Assembly (NCBI GenBank): GCA_031421635.1
Contig: JANOPA010000067.1
Location: 1-64,000, forward strand
DNA from: JAPOKJ01 sp031421635
GTDB lineage: Bacteria > Pseudomonadota > Gammaproteobacteria > Burkholderiales > Burkholderiaceae_E
Direction: 5' to 3'
DNA length: 64,000 nt
Made by a program: the position numbers and the translations under genes
The notes under the pieces: generated by a model
Told to the model about the DNA's origin: nothing
The model's database searches: none
Seen by the model: only the letters and a program-made list of their open reading frames with translations
Shown here: positions 1 to 7,508 of the stretch, in pieces
Position numbering within the stretch: position 1 is the first letter of the stretch
How the letters are laid out: the number at the start of each line of letters is the position of its first letter

Positions 1-1040
1 TGCCTCAAACGGCCCCCGCTGCCGAACCGTCATCCTTTCTTGCGCCCCTACTCGCACCTGTAATTGCACCAGCACCAGCACCAGCACCAGCACCAGCACC
101 AGCACCAGCACCAGCACCAGCGCCAGTAAGTTGGGCGCAAAAACTTAAACGCGGCTTATCAAAAACCAGGGGAAATCTGGCGGGTTTGTTTTCGCGCACC
201 AAGATCGACGAAGAGCTGTATGAAGCGCTTGAGAGCGCACTGATCGCCAGTGACACAGGCTATTCCACTACGGAGTTTGTGCTCTCAGAACTCAAAGAAG
301 TGGTCCGCAAGCAGCGGCTGGAGTCAGGCGACCAAGTTCGCCAAGCTTTGGCCAATATTCTTAGAGATCTTCTGTTGCCACTTGAAGGCCACATCGATAT
401 TGATCGCGTGAAGCCCTTAATTCTCATGATGACCGGCGTCAACGGCGCTGGAAAAACCACTTCAATCGGTAAGCTTACCCATCACCTTAGGGGCGAGAAC
501 AAGTCGATACTCTTGGCCGCCGCCGATACTTTTCGGGCCGCTGCACGTGAGCAATTGCTTACTTGGGGCGAACGCAATCAAGTGCAGGTAATTTCTCAAG
601 ACGGTGGGGATCCGGCTGCGGTGGCCTTTGACGCCGTGAACGCAGGTCGGGCGCGCGGCACCGATGTGATTCTGATCGACACCGCGGGGCGCCTGCCTAC
701 GCAGGCCCATCTTATGGAAGAATTAAAGAAAATACGACGAGTGGTTAGCAAGGCGATGCCAGACGCTCCACATGAGGTTATTCTGGTGCTCGACGGCAAT
801 ACCGGACAAAACATGTTGGCTCAGGTCAAAGCTTTTGACGAAGCGGTCAGTCTCACCGGCCTGATCGTGACAAAATTGGATGGTACGGCCAAAGGCGGCG
901 CCTTGGCGGCTCTCGCCTATAGTTTTCGGCAGACCCAGAGGGTCGCTCCTATACCTGTTTACTTCATTGGAGTGGGTGAAGGATTAGATGATTTGCAGTC
1001 GTTTTCAGCGTCTGAATTTGCTCAGGCCTTGTTCAGTTAG
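1..1040 (+). CDS. ftsY: Signal recognition particle receptor FtsY (5' end outside window)
   Basis: FtsY is the membrane-associated SRP receptor GTPase that docks SRP-ribosome complexes to the Sec translocon. The frame is already open at base 3 and stops at TAG 1038-1040, so only the start lies outside. Visible order: an Ala/Pro-rich linker (about codons 22-42), a short basic stretch (SWAQKLKRG), the helical N domain (KIDEELYEALESALIASDTG), then the G domain with P-loop GVNGAGKTT, ADTFRAAA, DTAGRL, and TKLDGTAKGG. The C-terminus (GVGEGLDDLQSF) is complete. Identification is from these motifs and is secure. The ATG at 186 lies between linker and N domain and should not be taken as the start. 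Confidence 0.96.
   Translation, partial: PQTAPAAEPSSFLAPLLAPVIAPAPAPAPAPAPAPAPAPAPVSWAQKLKRGLSKTRGNLAGLFSRTKIDEELYEALESALIASDTGYSTTEFVLSELKEVVRKQRLESGDQVRQALANILRDLLLPLEGHIDIDRVKPLILMMTGVNGAGKTTSIGKLTHHLRGENKSILLAAADTFRAAAREQLLTWGERNQVQVISQDGGDPAAVAFDAVNAGRARGTDVILIDTAGRLPTQAHLMEELKKIRRVVSKAMPDAPHEVILVLDGNTGQNMLAQVKAFDEAVSLTGLIVTKLDGTAKGGALAALAYSFRQTQRVAPIPVYFIGVGEGLDDLQSFSASEFAQALFS
66..125. repeat. Hexanucleotide tandem repeat inside ftsY
   Basis: Nine perfect copies of GCACCA (66-119) are followed by one GCGCCA variant. In the ftsY frame they encode about ten Ala-Pro dipeptides in the linker between the membrane-targeting N-terminus and the GTPase. A 6-bp unit changes linker length by two residues without breaking the frame, so copy-number slippage would be tolerated. 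Confidence 0.95.
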
Positions 1041-1147
1041 TGCCCACATCGGCCGTCGATCTCGCTTGGCTTGCCTCCGATCTTTTCGACTTAACCAAGT
1101 GGCGTTCTTTGTTGTAAAAGTTGAATCTTCTACACTGTTTTGCCTAA

Positions 1148-2602
1148 ATGATAGTCATGCCAAAACGCTTTGACCGTTCACGTCGCTCGTTTGTATTAGT
1201 GGCCGCCGCTGCGCCGATGCTTTTACAGGCTTGTGCCCAGGGTCCAAACTACGCCGGCCCGAGTGTGGTCCTCAAGTGGAATGAAACCGCACTTTCCGCG
1301 GTGCGCGTCGGGACTTTGGCGCCACCCATGGTGGCGCGAGCTCTTGCCATGGTCTTTACCTCAATGTATGACGCCTGGGCTCCCTATGATGGAAAAGCCG
1401 TAGCGACTCAAGAAGGCGGGCCGCTACGCCTGGGCCTACCAAAAGACTTTGCAAATGTTCGGTTAGTGAAAGAAAAAGCACTGTCCTACGCGGCTTATGA
1501 GGCGCTGAAAGATGTCTATCCTGAGCAACAGGCAAGCTTCGATGCCGCCATGGTTGCCTTGGGTTTTGACCCCCAGGCAATACTTAGTGCTGACGATCCT
1601 GGCCAAATTGGACGGGACGCTGCAAAGCGCGTGCTGGCATACCGGCACGCCGATGGCAGCAACCAGCTCGGCGATCTCGCGGCAGGTGCGTACGCTGATT
1701 ACACGGGCTATAAGCCCGTGAACACGGTCACTACTGTCAATGATCCAAATCGCTGGCAGCCCTTAAAGTTTAGCAATGGGAGGACTCCCGGCTTTATTGC
1801 GCCGCAGTGGGGATCGATCAAGCCATTTGCCTTATCGGCAGGTTCAGAGTTCCGGCTGAGTGTCAGCCTTCCTCAGTTTGGTAGTAAGTCGTATAAGGAC
1901 CAGGCCGAGGTGGTCCTCAACTACACAGCCAACTTAACAGATCAGCAAAAAATGATCGCGGAATACTGGGCCAATGGCCCCAAGTCCGAAACACCGCCGG
2001 GCCAGTGGCATAAGATCGCTGCCTGGATCTCCCAGCGCGACCTGTTCGATCTCGACACTGATTTGAAAATGTTTTTCCTGCTCAGCAATACCGTGATGGA
2101 TGCGAGCATTAGTTGCTGGGAGTGCAAGCGGTACTACGATTCGGTCCGTCCGATTACTGCCATCCGCACTCTGTATGTTGGTCAGCAAATTAAGGGCTTG
2201 GGTTCTGCACAAGACGGTATTGGCTTGATGCCGGGGGAGCTGTGGCACCCTTATCAGCTCACAACATTTTCGACACCACCTTTTGCCGAATTTGTTTCCG
2301 GGCATAGCACTTTCTCATCGGCAAGTGCCGAGATCTTGCGCCGCTTCACGGGTTCAGATGGCTACGGCGAAAGCGTGACACTTGCGCCTGGCTCCGCCAC
2401 CCATCAAACGGCTATCCCTAAACAAGCGGTGAATTTGCAGTGGGGAACATTTACCGCAGCGGCTCAGGAGGCGGGTCTTTCCAGGCTATACGGCGGCATT
2501 CACTTTGATGCCGGCAACGAGGTAGGTCAGAGCATGGGTGGAAAAGTGGCCGCTAAAGTTTGGGATAAGGCGCTTCGATTGATGAACGGTTTACGAGACT
2601 AG
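1148..2602 (+). CDS. Tat-exported vanadium-haloperoxidase/PAP2-superfamily lipoprotein
   Basis: 484 residues. The N-terminus has a twin-arginine-like motif (SRRSFVL, 11-17), a hydrophobic stretch and a lipobox (LLQAC, Cys29), suggesting a folded, lipid-anchored envelope protein. The C-terminal half carries the vanadate/phosphate-binding signature of vanadium-dependent haloperoxidases and PAP2 acid phosphatases: K327 spaced six residues from R334-P335, SGH at 384-386, and SR 445-446 followed by H452. It may be a haloperoxidase or a phosphatase; the sequence cannot decide. No strong Shine-Dalgarno site is seen; ATG 1157 (Met4) is an alternative start. The stop overlaps the convergent maiA stop by 4 bases. 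Confidence 0.82.
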   Translation: MIVMPKRFDRSRRSFVLVAAAAPMLLQACAQGPNYAGPSVVLKWNETALSAVRVGTLAPPMVARALAMVFTSMYDAWAPYDGKAVATQEGGPLRLGLPKDFANVRLVKEKALSYAAYEALKDVYPEQQASFDAAMVALGFDPQAILSADDPGQIGRDAAKRVLAYRHADGSNQLGDLAAGAYADYTGYKPVNTVTTVNDPNRWQPLKFSNGRTPGFIAPQWGSIKPFALSAGSEFRLSVSLPQFGSKSYKDQAEVVLNYTANLTDQQKMIAEYWANGPKSETPPGQWHKIAAWISQRDLFDLDTDLKMFFLLSNTVMDASISCWECKRYYDSVRPITAIRTLYVGQQIKGLGSAQDGIGLMPGELWHPYQLTTFSTPPFAEFVSGHSTFSSASAEILRRFTGSDGYGESVTLAPGSATHQTAIPKQAVNLQWGTFTAAAQEAGLSRLYGGIHFDAGNEVGQSMGGKVAAKVWDKALRLMNGLRD

Positions 2603-3252
2603 AACGCGTCTGCCTGTTTACTAGGCTGGCTGCTTTCAAAGGAGGGAAGTTTCATCAGGCGTTCGAAAATCGCCATGGTTTTTGGGAGTGCGGCGGTGTC
2701 CACATTAAAACGCTTGGCGTTGAAGATTTGCGGCACTAAGCATACATCGGCAAGACTAACCTGATCGCCGACTGAATATTGCCCCGGCCTTAGGGTCTGT
2801 GTCGTCCCGACGCTGAGCTCGCGCTCATAAGCTCCTAAACCTTCAGCGCACCAGTGCCGATACCAGACGTCAATCTCCTCTTGGGTGTGATTGAGGGAAC
2901 TCTTCAAATACTTGAGAATTCGTAGGTTATTGATCGGATGAATTTCGCATGCGATCAACTGTGCCAGGGAGCGAATTCTCCAGCGTTGAAGCGCCTCACC
3001 GGGCACGAGCTTAGGGCCAGGGTGGGCTTCGTCTAAATACTCGATCATGGCCATCGATTGATTAAGCAGGTGCTCGCCATCAATCAGGGTGGGTACGAGC
3101 CCTTGCGGATTGAGCTTGGCATAGTCCGCACCAAGATGCTCTGCTTTCACAAGCGAGACGTATTGAGGGTCGTAGCTCAGGCCTTTGTAATGGAGGGCGA
3201 TACGCATACGAAATGCGGCCGAGCTGCGGAAATAGGTGTAAAGCGCAAGCAT
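2599..3252 (-). CDS. maiA: Maleylacetoacetate isomerase (zeta-class glutathione S-transferase)
   Basis: 217 residues from ATG 3252. A longer reading to TTG 3264 is less likely because family members begin with a short 'KLYxYFRSS'-type strand. The zeta-GST signature SSAAFRMRIAL (here at about 9-19) holds the catalytic Ser, with NPQGLVPTL (cis-Pro) and QSMAMIEYL following for glutathione binding. The C-terminal half is all-helical as expected. The family isomerises maleylacetoacetate (or maleylpyruvate) to the fumaryl form in tyrosine/homogentisate or gentisate breakdown. An FAH-family hydrolase that could act on the product is at 17.2 kb, but not adjacent. Confidence 0.88.
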   Translation of the reverse strand: MLALYTYFRSSAAFRMRIALHYKGLSYDPQYVSLVKAEHLGADYAKLNPQGLVPTLIDGEHLLNQSMAMIEYLDEAHPGPKLVPGEALQRWRIRSLAQLIACEIHPINNLRILKYLKSSLNHTQEEIDVWYRHWCAEGLGAYERELSVGTTQTLRPGQYSVGDQVSLADVCLVPQIFNAKRFNVDTAALPKTMAIFERLMKLPSFESSQPSKQADAF

Positions 3253-3306
3253 GATGATGTTCAAATAAATAAGCGGGCAAGAAGCGTTATTCTAGGCCTT
3301 TTTGCC

Positions 3307-3339
3307 GCGACACCAGAAGGCTCAACACCCGAGTGTCGC
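3307..3339 (-). terminator. Hairpin downstream of the DUF5666 gene
   Basis: A 7-bp perfect stem (GCGACAC / GTGTCGC) lies just past the minus-strand stop of the DUF5666 gene and before maiA. There is no clear T-run behind it on the minus strand, so it could be a weak terminator or an mRNA-end stabiliser. Confidence 0.35.
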
Positions 3340-3347
3340 TTACGATG

Positions 3348-5108
3348 CTAGGGCTTGATGACTTTCAACTTAACGGCTAACACGAACGCGCCAGATACAT
3401 TTCCCTCGACCTCTACCACTTGACCCGCCTTGAGTCCCGGAAGGTCACCATCAATTTCCGTGTTGCTGTCCCACTTTACGAGCAGACCATTGACCTTTAA
3501 GGTCTTGTTAGGCAAATCGATCTCGTAGGCGCCGCCCTTGGTCTTGACCAATCTGGGCACGTTTACTTTCACCAACTCAACTTCGCTCACCAAAAACACG
3601 CCCTTATCGAAATTTCCCCGGATCGTGGCTTGTACCCCGTTTGCCAGATCACTTTGCGAGGCGGTTCCGCCGCCGCTTGTCTTGTACCTCGTCGTCGCTT
3701 GCAACTGAGCATTGACGAGCCTCGAGCTCTGAACGTTAAAGGTGCCTGGACCGGCCAAATATGATGAGACGTTGCCCACAAAAGCGCGATAGCGGCCATC
3801 GTCCGTGTTCACGAAACTCAGGCGGGTCACTTGCACTTGATTGCCTACTAATGTGCCCTCAACTTTCACCAGAACATCGTTATCCAAATCGGTTGCGATG
3901 CCATCCATGAATTGAGTAGAGAGGCTACTGGCATCGACAACTGAATTACGAATCTTAAAGCTCGATTTGTCGACGAAATCACTAATGCTGCCGAGCAGTT
4001 CAATTTTGATATCGTCGCTGACGCTGAGAAACTTGACTTCGCTGGCCTTCAGAATGGGGCTCGTGTTGGCGCTGGTACTAATGGTGCCAAGCACGCGAAG
4101 TGGCTTACCCGTCGCCAGGTTGCCGATAGTTCCGCCGACAAAGCTTGCCTGACTCGCATCGATATCTATGCGACCGATAGTGAAGCGCCCTGGGCTGGTC
4201 CCTATTTCGCTGACGACTCCACCGATGCGTAGCGGTGCGTTGCTGTCCGCTGGAGCGCTCTCAACTTGAACGGCGTTAGCCGTGACGACGGCAGCACTGA
4301 TCGGGGTTGCGGCGTAGGCACTGATACGCTGACCTACTGCTAAAGCCGAGGCGGAAATGGACGAAGTACTAGAAGAGGAAGTGAGGCTCGACGCTAGACT
4401 GAGATTGGTCTTGCTGTCCACGACGATGCCCACGTTGCCGACGCTCAACCGAAGCACGCCCACGCTAGGTGTTGTGATGGCGCTGATCCGGCCTGTTAAA
4501 CGGGTTTCAGTCGATGCGGTTGAGCTTCGCAATTCGATACGCGTTGCGAGCAGTTCTTCGGCCGCGTTACGGGTGCCATGGATCTCAAGCGCGTTGCCAA
4601 TTGCGAGGCTCGAGAGACTCGCAAAACCATCGAACACTGTGGCTTGAGCCGGAGCTTGTTGCAGGCGTATCATCTGGCCCGCCACCACTAAAGTGTCCGC
4701 GCCAAGCGACTCAATGGTGCCGATGACATTAGGACGAATATAAACCGTCTGGGCGAGTTCATTCGCAGAGGTGTTGTCGAACTTAAGCTCGACCTGCATC
4801 CCAAGCCGGGTAGCGCTTGAGCTCACACTAATCGGTGAGGCGGGGTTCTTTCCGTTCAGGTAAATGGTATTGCCTTCGGTATAAGTCCGACCCTCGACAA
4901 TCACGCTTCCAAACCCCGTAATCGCACCGATTTGCGTGCCACCGCTAAAGCCGCCTGTACCACCGGACCCTACTCCGCCTGCTCCACCACAGGACAGCAA
5001 TAGCAAACTAATGAGCGACAACAAAACGCCGACGAAAGCGTGCCGTGCGAATTTGAACGGGGTCGACGAAATGGCCCCAGATCGGGAAGGGATCTGCACG
5101 GAATTCAT
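3348..5108 (-). CDS. DUF5666-domain lipoprotein
   Basis: 586 residues. An N-terminal hydrophobic segment ends in a lipobox (LLLLSCGG), followed by a Gly-rich linker, so it is a predicted lipoprotein. The rest is a series of beta-rich repeats of DUF5666 type, with typical phrases IGAITGFGSVIVEG, IGTIESLGADTLVVAGQ and LRIGGVVSEIG. Function is unknown; such repeats suggest small beta-barrel or OB-like modules. Its ATG overlaps the stop of the upstream DUF6502 gene as ATGA (5105-5108), which implies translational coupling. A paralogue with the same opening motif lies across rpoH at 7509-9068. Confidence 0.85.
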   Translation of the reverse strand: MNSVQIPSRSGAISSTPFKFARHAFVGVLLSLISLLLLSCGGAGGVGSGGTGGFSGGTQIGAITGFGSVIVEGRTYTEGNTIYLNGKNPASPISVSSSATRLGMQVELKFDNTSANELAQTVYIRPNVIGTIESLGADTLVVAGQMIRLQQAPAQATVFDGFASLSSLAIGNALEIHGTRNAAEELLATRIELRSSTASTETRLTGRISAITTPSVGVLRLSVGNVGIVVDSKTNLSLASSLTSSSSTSSISASALAVGQRISAYAATPISAAVVTANAVQVESAPADSNAPLRIGGVVSEIGTSPGRFTIGRIDIDASQASFVGGTIGNLATGKPLRVLGTISTSANTSPILKASEVKFLSVSDDIKIELLGSISDFVDKSSFKIRNSVVDASSLSTQFMDGIATDLDNDVLVKVEGTLVGNQVQVTRLSFVNTDDGRYRAFVGNVSSYLAGPGTFNVQSSRLVNAQLQATTRYKTSGGGTASQSDLANGVQATIRGNFDKGVFLVSEVELVKVNVPRLVKTKGGAYEIDLPNKTLKVNGLLVKWDSNTEIDGDLPGLKAGQVVEVEGNVSGAFVLAVKLKVIKP

Positions 5109-5998
5109 TTCCTTCGCTTCGGCGAAACCCAGGTTGATGCGATACGACTGGGTTCTGAATATACATACACCCCAAACCGAAGGCGCCCGCGATGATCATG
5201 TTGGCGGTCGATCTCGTAGCGCTGCTGGGCGGCGTTCACGCTGGCGTCGAACACTTGTTTCCATTGCGTTTTGGCCAAGTGGCTCAGCATTTCGATGGAG
5301 GCATCGGATACACCGTTGACGTACATGCTGTGCTCAAGAAACGGTGCCTTTTCATCTTTGCCCACCGCGAGTAGATTCGCCGCGCCAGCCGCAAGATGGT
5401 CACGAATATGTTGATGAAAATATTTGGCAAGATCGAGCGTACCGCTTTTTGGTACCATCGCCTCGGAAAGCGGGGTCACAGTGTCGTCACTCTCTGTCAC
5501 TAGACCAAGGCGCAGCAACTCGTCCAAAACGGTACGCTTGGAGAAGTCCTTGGTAATTGCGCTCACCAAAGTTTCGAACGATGGGGCCGGTCCACTTATA
5601 GAAAGGGTCGCCGGTTTGCCTTCAGTAGTCACATAAGCAGCGTCGGTTGCCCATTTGGTAAACACCTGCTCGGCATAAGAGAGTTCTTTGTCTACCGCAT
5701 TGGCCAACTTTGGCGAGCGCGAGTCGCTACGGTGGGATTTCACTTCCTTGCGATGTACCCCAGAAAGGAGGCTGACCGCCGCATCGGTGGCTTTGCGTTG
5801 ATGAGATTCCAATTCGCGCTCGGCGAGATCGATAAACCCCGAGCGCAGCGCCTTCGATATTTCTGTAAAGCCGATGCCATTTTCTAGCCAAAGGCGAATC
5901 AATGGCGCGAGCGTCTCTACGGCGTCGTCAAGAAGTAATTCTTTTACTCTTGTCGGGCCGCCGATGGGCGCCTGGGCATCGTCAATTTCTGAAGACAT
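5105..5998 (-). CDS. DUF6502-family protein
   Basis: 297 residues from ATG 5998. An in-frame extension to 6076 lacks a convincing start and would run into the rpoH upstream region. The N-terminal part (LAPLIRLWLENGIGFTEISKALRSGF) and VSLLSGVHRKEV match what I recall of DUF6502, whose N-terminus resembles a helix-turn-helix fold. No signal peptide is seen, so it is probably cytoplasmic and possibly a regulator; this is inference. Coupled by a 4-base overlap to the DUF5666 lipoprotein gene, and divergent from rpoH. Confidence 0.72.
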   Translation of the reverse strand: MSSEIDDAQAPIGGPTRVKELLLDDAVETLAPLIRLWLENGIGFTEISKALRSGFIDLAERELESHQRKATDAAVSLLSGVHRKEVKSHRSDSRSPKLANAVDKELSYAEQVFTKWATDAAYVTTEGKPATLSISGPAPSFETLVSAITKDFSKRTVLDELLRLGLVTESDDTVTPLSEAMVPKSGTLDLAKYFHQHIRDHLAAGAANLLAVGKDEKAPFLEHSMYVNGVSDASIEMLSHLAKTQWKQVFDASVNAAQQRYEIDRQHDHRGRLRFGVYVYSEPSRIASTWVSPKRRK

Positions 5999-6136
5999 GG
6001 TGTTATTGTAGAATTTTGCGCAGGATCGGTCAAGGGAAACATTCCCTTTGTTTCTGAAAGTCGCTAGACTTTGCAACGACTAAAAGTGAAGTCGACTGCG
6101 ATAGATCAAGTCTATGTCACCGATTATCTGTAATTA

Positions 6137-6163
6137 TTAGCACTCAAGCCCGACGAGTGCTAA
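6137..6163 (+). promoter_or_regulatory. CIRCE operator (HrcA-binding site) upstream of rpoH
   Basis: TTAGCACTC, nine spacer bases, then GAGTGCTAA: a perfect match in arms and spacing to the CIRCE consensus bound by the heat-shock repressor HrcA. It lies 86 bases before the rpoH ATG. A TGTAAT sequence at 6129-6134 just before it could be the -10 element, with no convincing -35. This implies HrcA repression of rpoH; hrcA itself is not in the window. Confidence 0.93.
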
Positions 6164-6173
6164 CATTTATGCG

Positions 6174-6195
6174 TGAATTGAAATGATTCAATTCA
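6174..6195 (+). promoter_or_regulatory. A/T-rich hairpin in the rpoH leader
   Basis: A perfect 9-bp inverted repeat (TGAATTGAA / TTCAATTCA) with a 4-base loop sits between CIRCE and the rpoH ribosome-binding site. A second small stem (CCCCT / AGGGG) follows before the Shine-Dalgarno. These could be mRNA structure elements or a protein-binding site; the first stem does not cover the ribosome-binding site. Confidence 0.45.
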
Positions 6196-6248
6196 TACGC
6201 CCAGTGTTTATGGGGTCCCCTCACGAAGGGGTTTGTCTAGGAGAGGTT

Positions 6249-7166
6249 ATGTCTGTTCACAGTTCTAATGCTTTGATTCCTGCGATCGTCGCGAGTCGAC
6301 CTAGCTCTGGGTTGACTGCCGCAATGGCTATACCTGCCGTTGGGAACCTTGACGCCTACATCACTGCTGTTAACCGTATCCCGATGCTTACCCTTCAACG
6401 GGAGATGGAGCTGGGAACGCGCTTGCGCACGATGAATGATCTTGATGCTGCCCGCGAAATGGTGATGTCTCATCTGCGACTTGTCGTTAGTATTTCGAGA
6501 CAATATCTTGGCTATGGCCTGTCTCATGGCGATTTGATCCAAGAAGGCAATATTGGCCTGATGAAGGCTGTTAAGCGCTTTGATCCAACCCGCGGTGTGC
6601 GCTTGGTTTCGTTCGCAATGCATTGGGTGAAAGCGGAAATTCACGAATACATTCTCAAAAACTGGCGCTTGGTAAAAGTCGCGACTACCAAGGCACAGCG
6701 TAAGCTGTTCTTTAATCTTCGCTCGATGAAGGGTGATGCCCGTACCTTGAGTCCGGCCCAAGTCGACTCAATTGCCACCCAATTAAACGTCAAGCGCGAA
6801 GACGTGATTGAAATGGAAACCCGCCTTGGGGGCCAGGAAATCGCTCTTGAGCCTCAAACTGACGATGGCGAGGAAGGCTTTGGCCCGATCTCCTATTTGA
6901 AGTCCGAGCATGGTCAGCCGGATCAAGTATTGGAGGGGCGCGAACGTGACCGCTTACAAAGCGATGGCATTGAAGCGGCCTTGGCAAGTTTGGATGCGCG
7001 CAGCCGTCGAATTATTGAAACACGTTGGCTCAAAGACGATATGGAAGGGGGTTCACTCACTCTGCACGACCTTGCCAATGAGTTTGGCGTCTCTGCCGAA
7101 CGGATTCGCCAAATTGAAGTCAGCGCGATGAAAAAAATGAAAGGTGCGCTCGCCGCCTACGTCTAA
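6249..7166 (+). CDS. rpoH: RNA polymerase heat-shock sigma factor RpoH (sigma-32)
   Basis: 305 residues from ATG 6249, preceded by a good Shine-Dalgarno (TAGGAGAG, 6237-6244). The upstream in-frame ATG at 6183 lies inside the leader hairpin and lacks a ribosome-binding site. Region 2 contains LIQEGNIGLMKAVKRFDP and FAMHWVKAEIHEYILKNWRLVK. The RpoH box QRKLFFNLR (150-158) is the family hallmark. Region 4.2 (VSAERIRQIEVSAMKKMK) ends the protein. It directs transcription of chaperone and protease genes on heat stress. Regulation here probably includes HrcA through CIRCE. The end is followed by strong hairpins, one an intrinsic terminator. Confidence 0.97.
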   Translation: MSVHSSNALIPAIVASRPSSGLTAAMAIPAVGNLDAYITAVNRIPMLTLQREMELGTRLRTMNDLDAAREMVMSHLRLVVSISRQYLGYGLSHGDLIQEGNIGLMKAVKRFDPTRGVRLVSFAMHWVKAEIHEYILKNWRLVKVATTKAQRKLFFNLRSMKGDARTLSPAQVDSIATQLNVKREDVIEMETRLGGQEIALEPQTDDGEEGFGPISYLKSEHGQPDQVLEGRERDRLQSDGIEAALASLDARSRRIIETRWLKDDMEGGSLTLHDLANEFGVSAERIRQIEVSAMKKMKGALAAYV

Positions 7167-7170
7167 TTTA

Positions 7171-7196
7171 AGAGAGCGTTCTTGCAGGCGCTCTCT
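7171..7196 (+). terminator. First hairpin after rpoH
   Basis: A perfect 8-bp stem (AGAGAGCG / CGCTCTCT) starts 4 bases after the rpoH stop. There is no T-run, so it probably acts with the following terminator or protects the 3' end. Confidence 0.55.
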
Positions 7197-7239
7197 CATG
7201 GGGCGGAGGTGACTCCACCGCCCAATGCCTCCCTCCTTG

Positions 7240-7273
7240 CCGGCGCCAATCTCCAGATTCGCGCCGGTTTTTT
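7240..7273 (+). terminator. Intrinsic terminator of rpoH
   Basis: Stem CCGGCGC / GCGCCGG, with a smaller AATCT/AGATT stem inside the loop, is followed directly by six T residues (7268-7273). This is a classical rho-independent terminator. Confidence 0.88.
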
Positions 7274-7306
7274 ATTTGTGCGGAGAGTTCATGCATGCTA
7301 TCAAAA

Positions 7307-7324
7307 GTTAAATAGTGATTTAAC
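7307..7324. promoter_or_regulatory. Perfect inverted repeat in the rpoH-DUF5666 intergenic region
   Basis: GTTAAAT-AGTG-ATTTAAC lies between the rpoH terminator and the DUF5666 gene, inside a stretch (7274-7508) without any convincing gene. It has the form of a dimeric-regulator operator. No matching regulator is adjacent. The rest of the intergenic stretch shows nothing else I can name. Confidence 0.4.
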
Positions 7325-7508
7325 ACACCTTTGGTACTCATTGATGCGACCGTTCGTCCGCCTGGTACTGACGCACAGGCAAGAGCGAACAATAATCACA
7401 CTCAGAACGTGACATAAATCTCGACCAATGAGTTGAGAATGCAACATCGCCAGGGAAAATGTGAGGCCTTCAAGAGGGGGCCGAGCGACCGAATGTAGGT
7501 TTGAGGCG

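Noticed and set aside
1934..2305. 123-codon ORF opposite the haloperoxidase-like gene
   Set aside because: Antisense to conserved active-site codons of the plus-strand gene.
6183..6248. Longer rpoH start at ATG 6183
   Set aside because: It lies in the leader hairpin, lacks a Shine-Dalgarno and would add residues not seen in RpoH; ATG 6249 has a good site.
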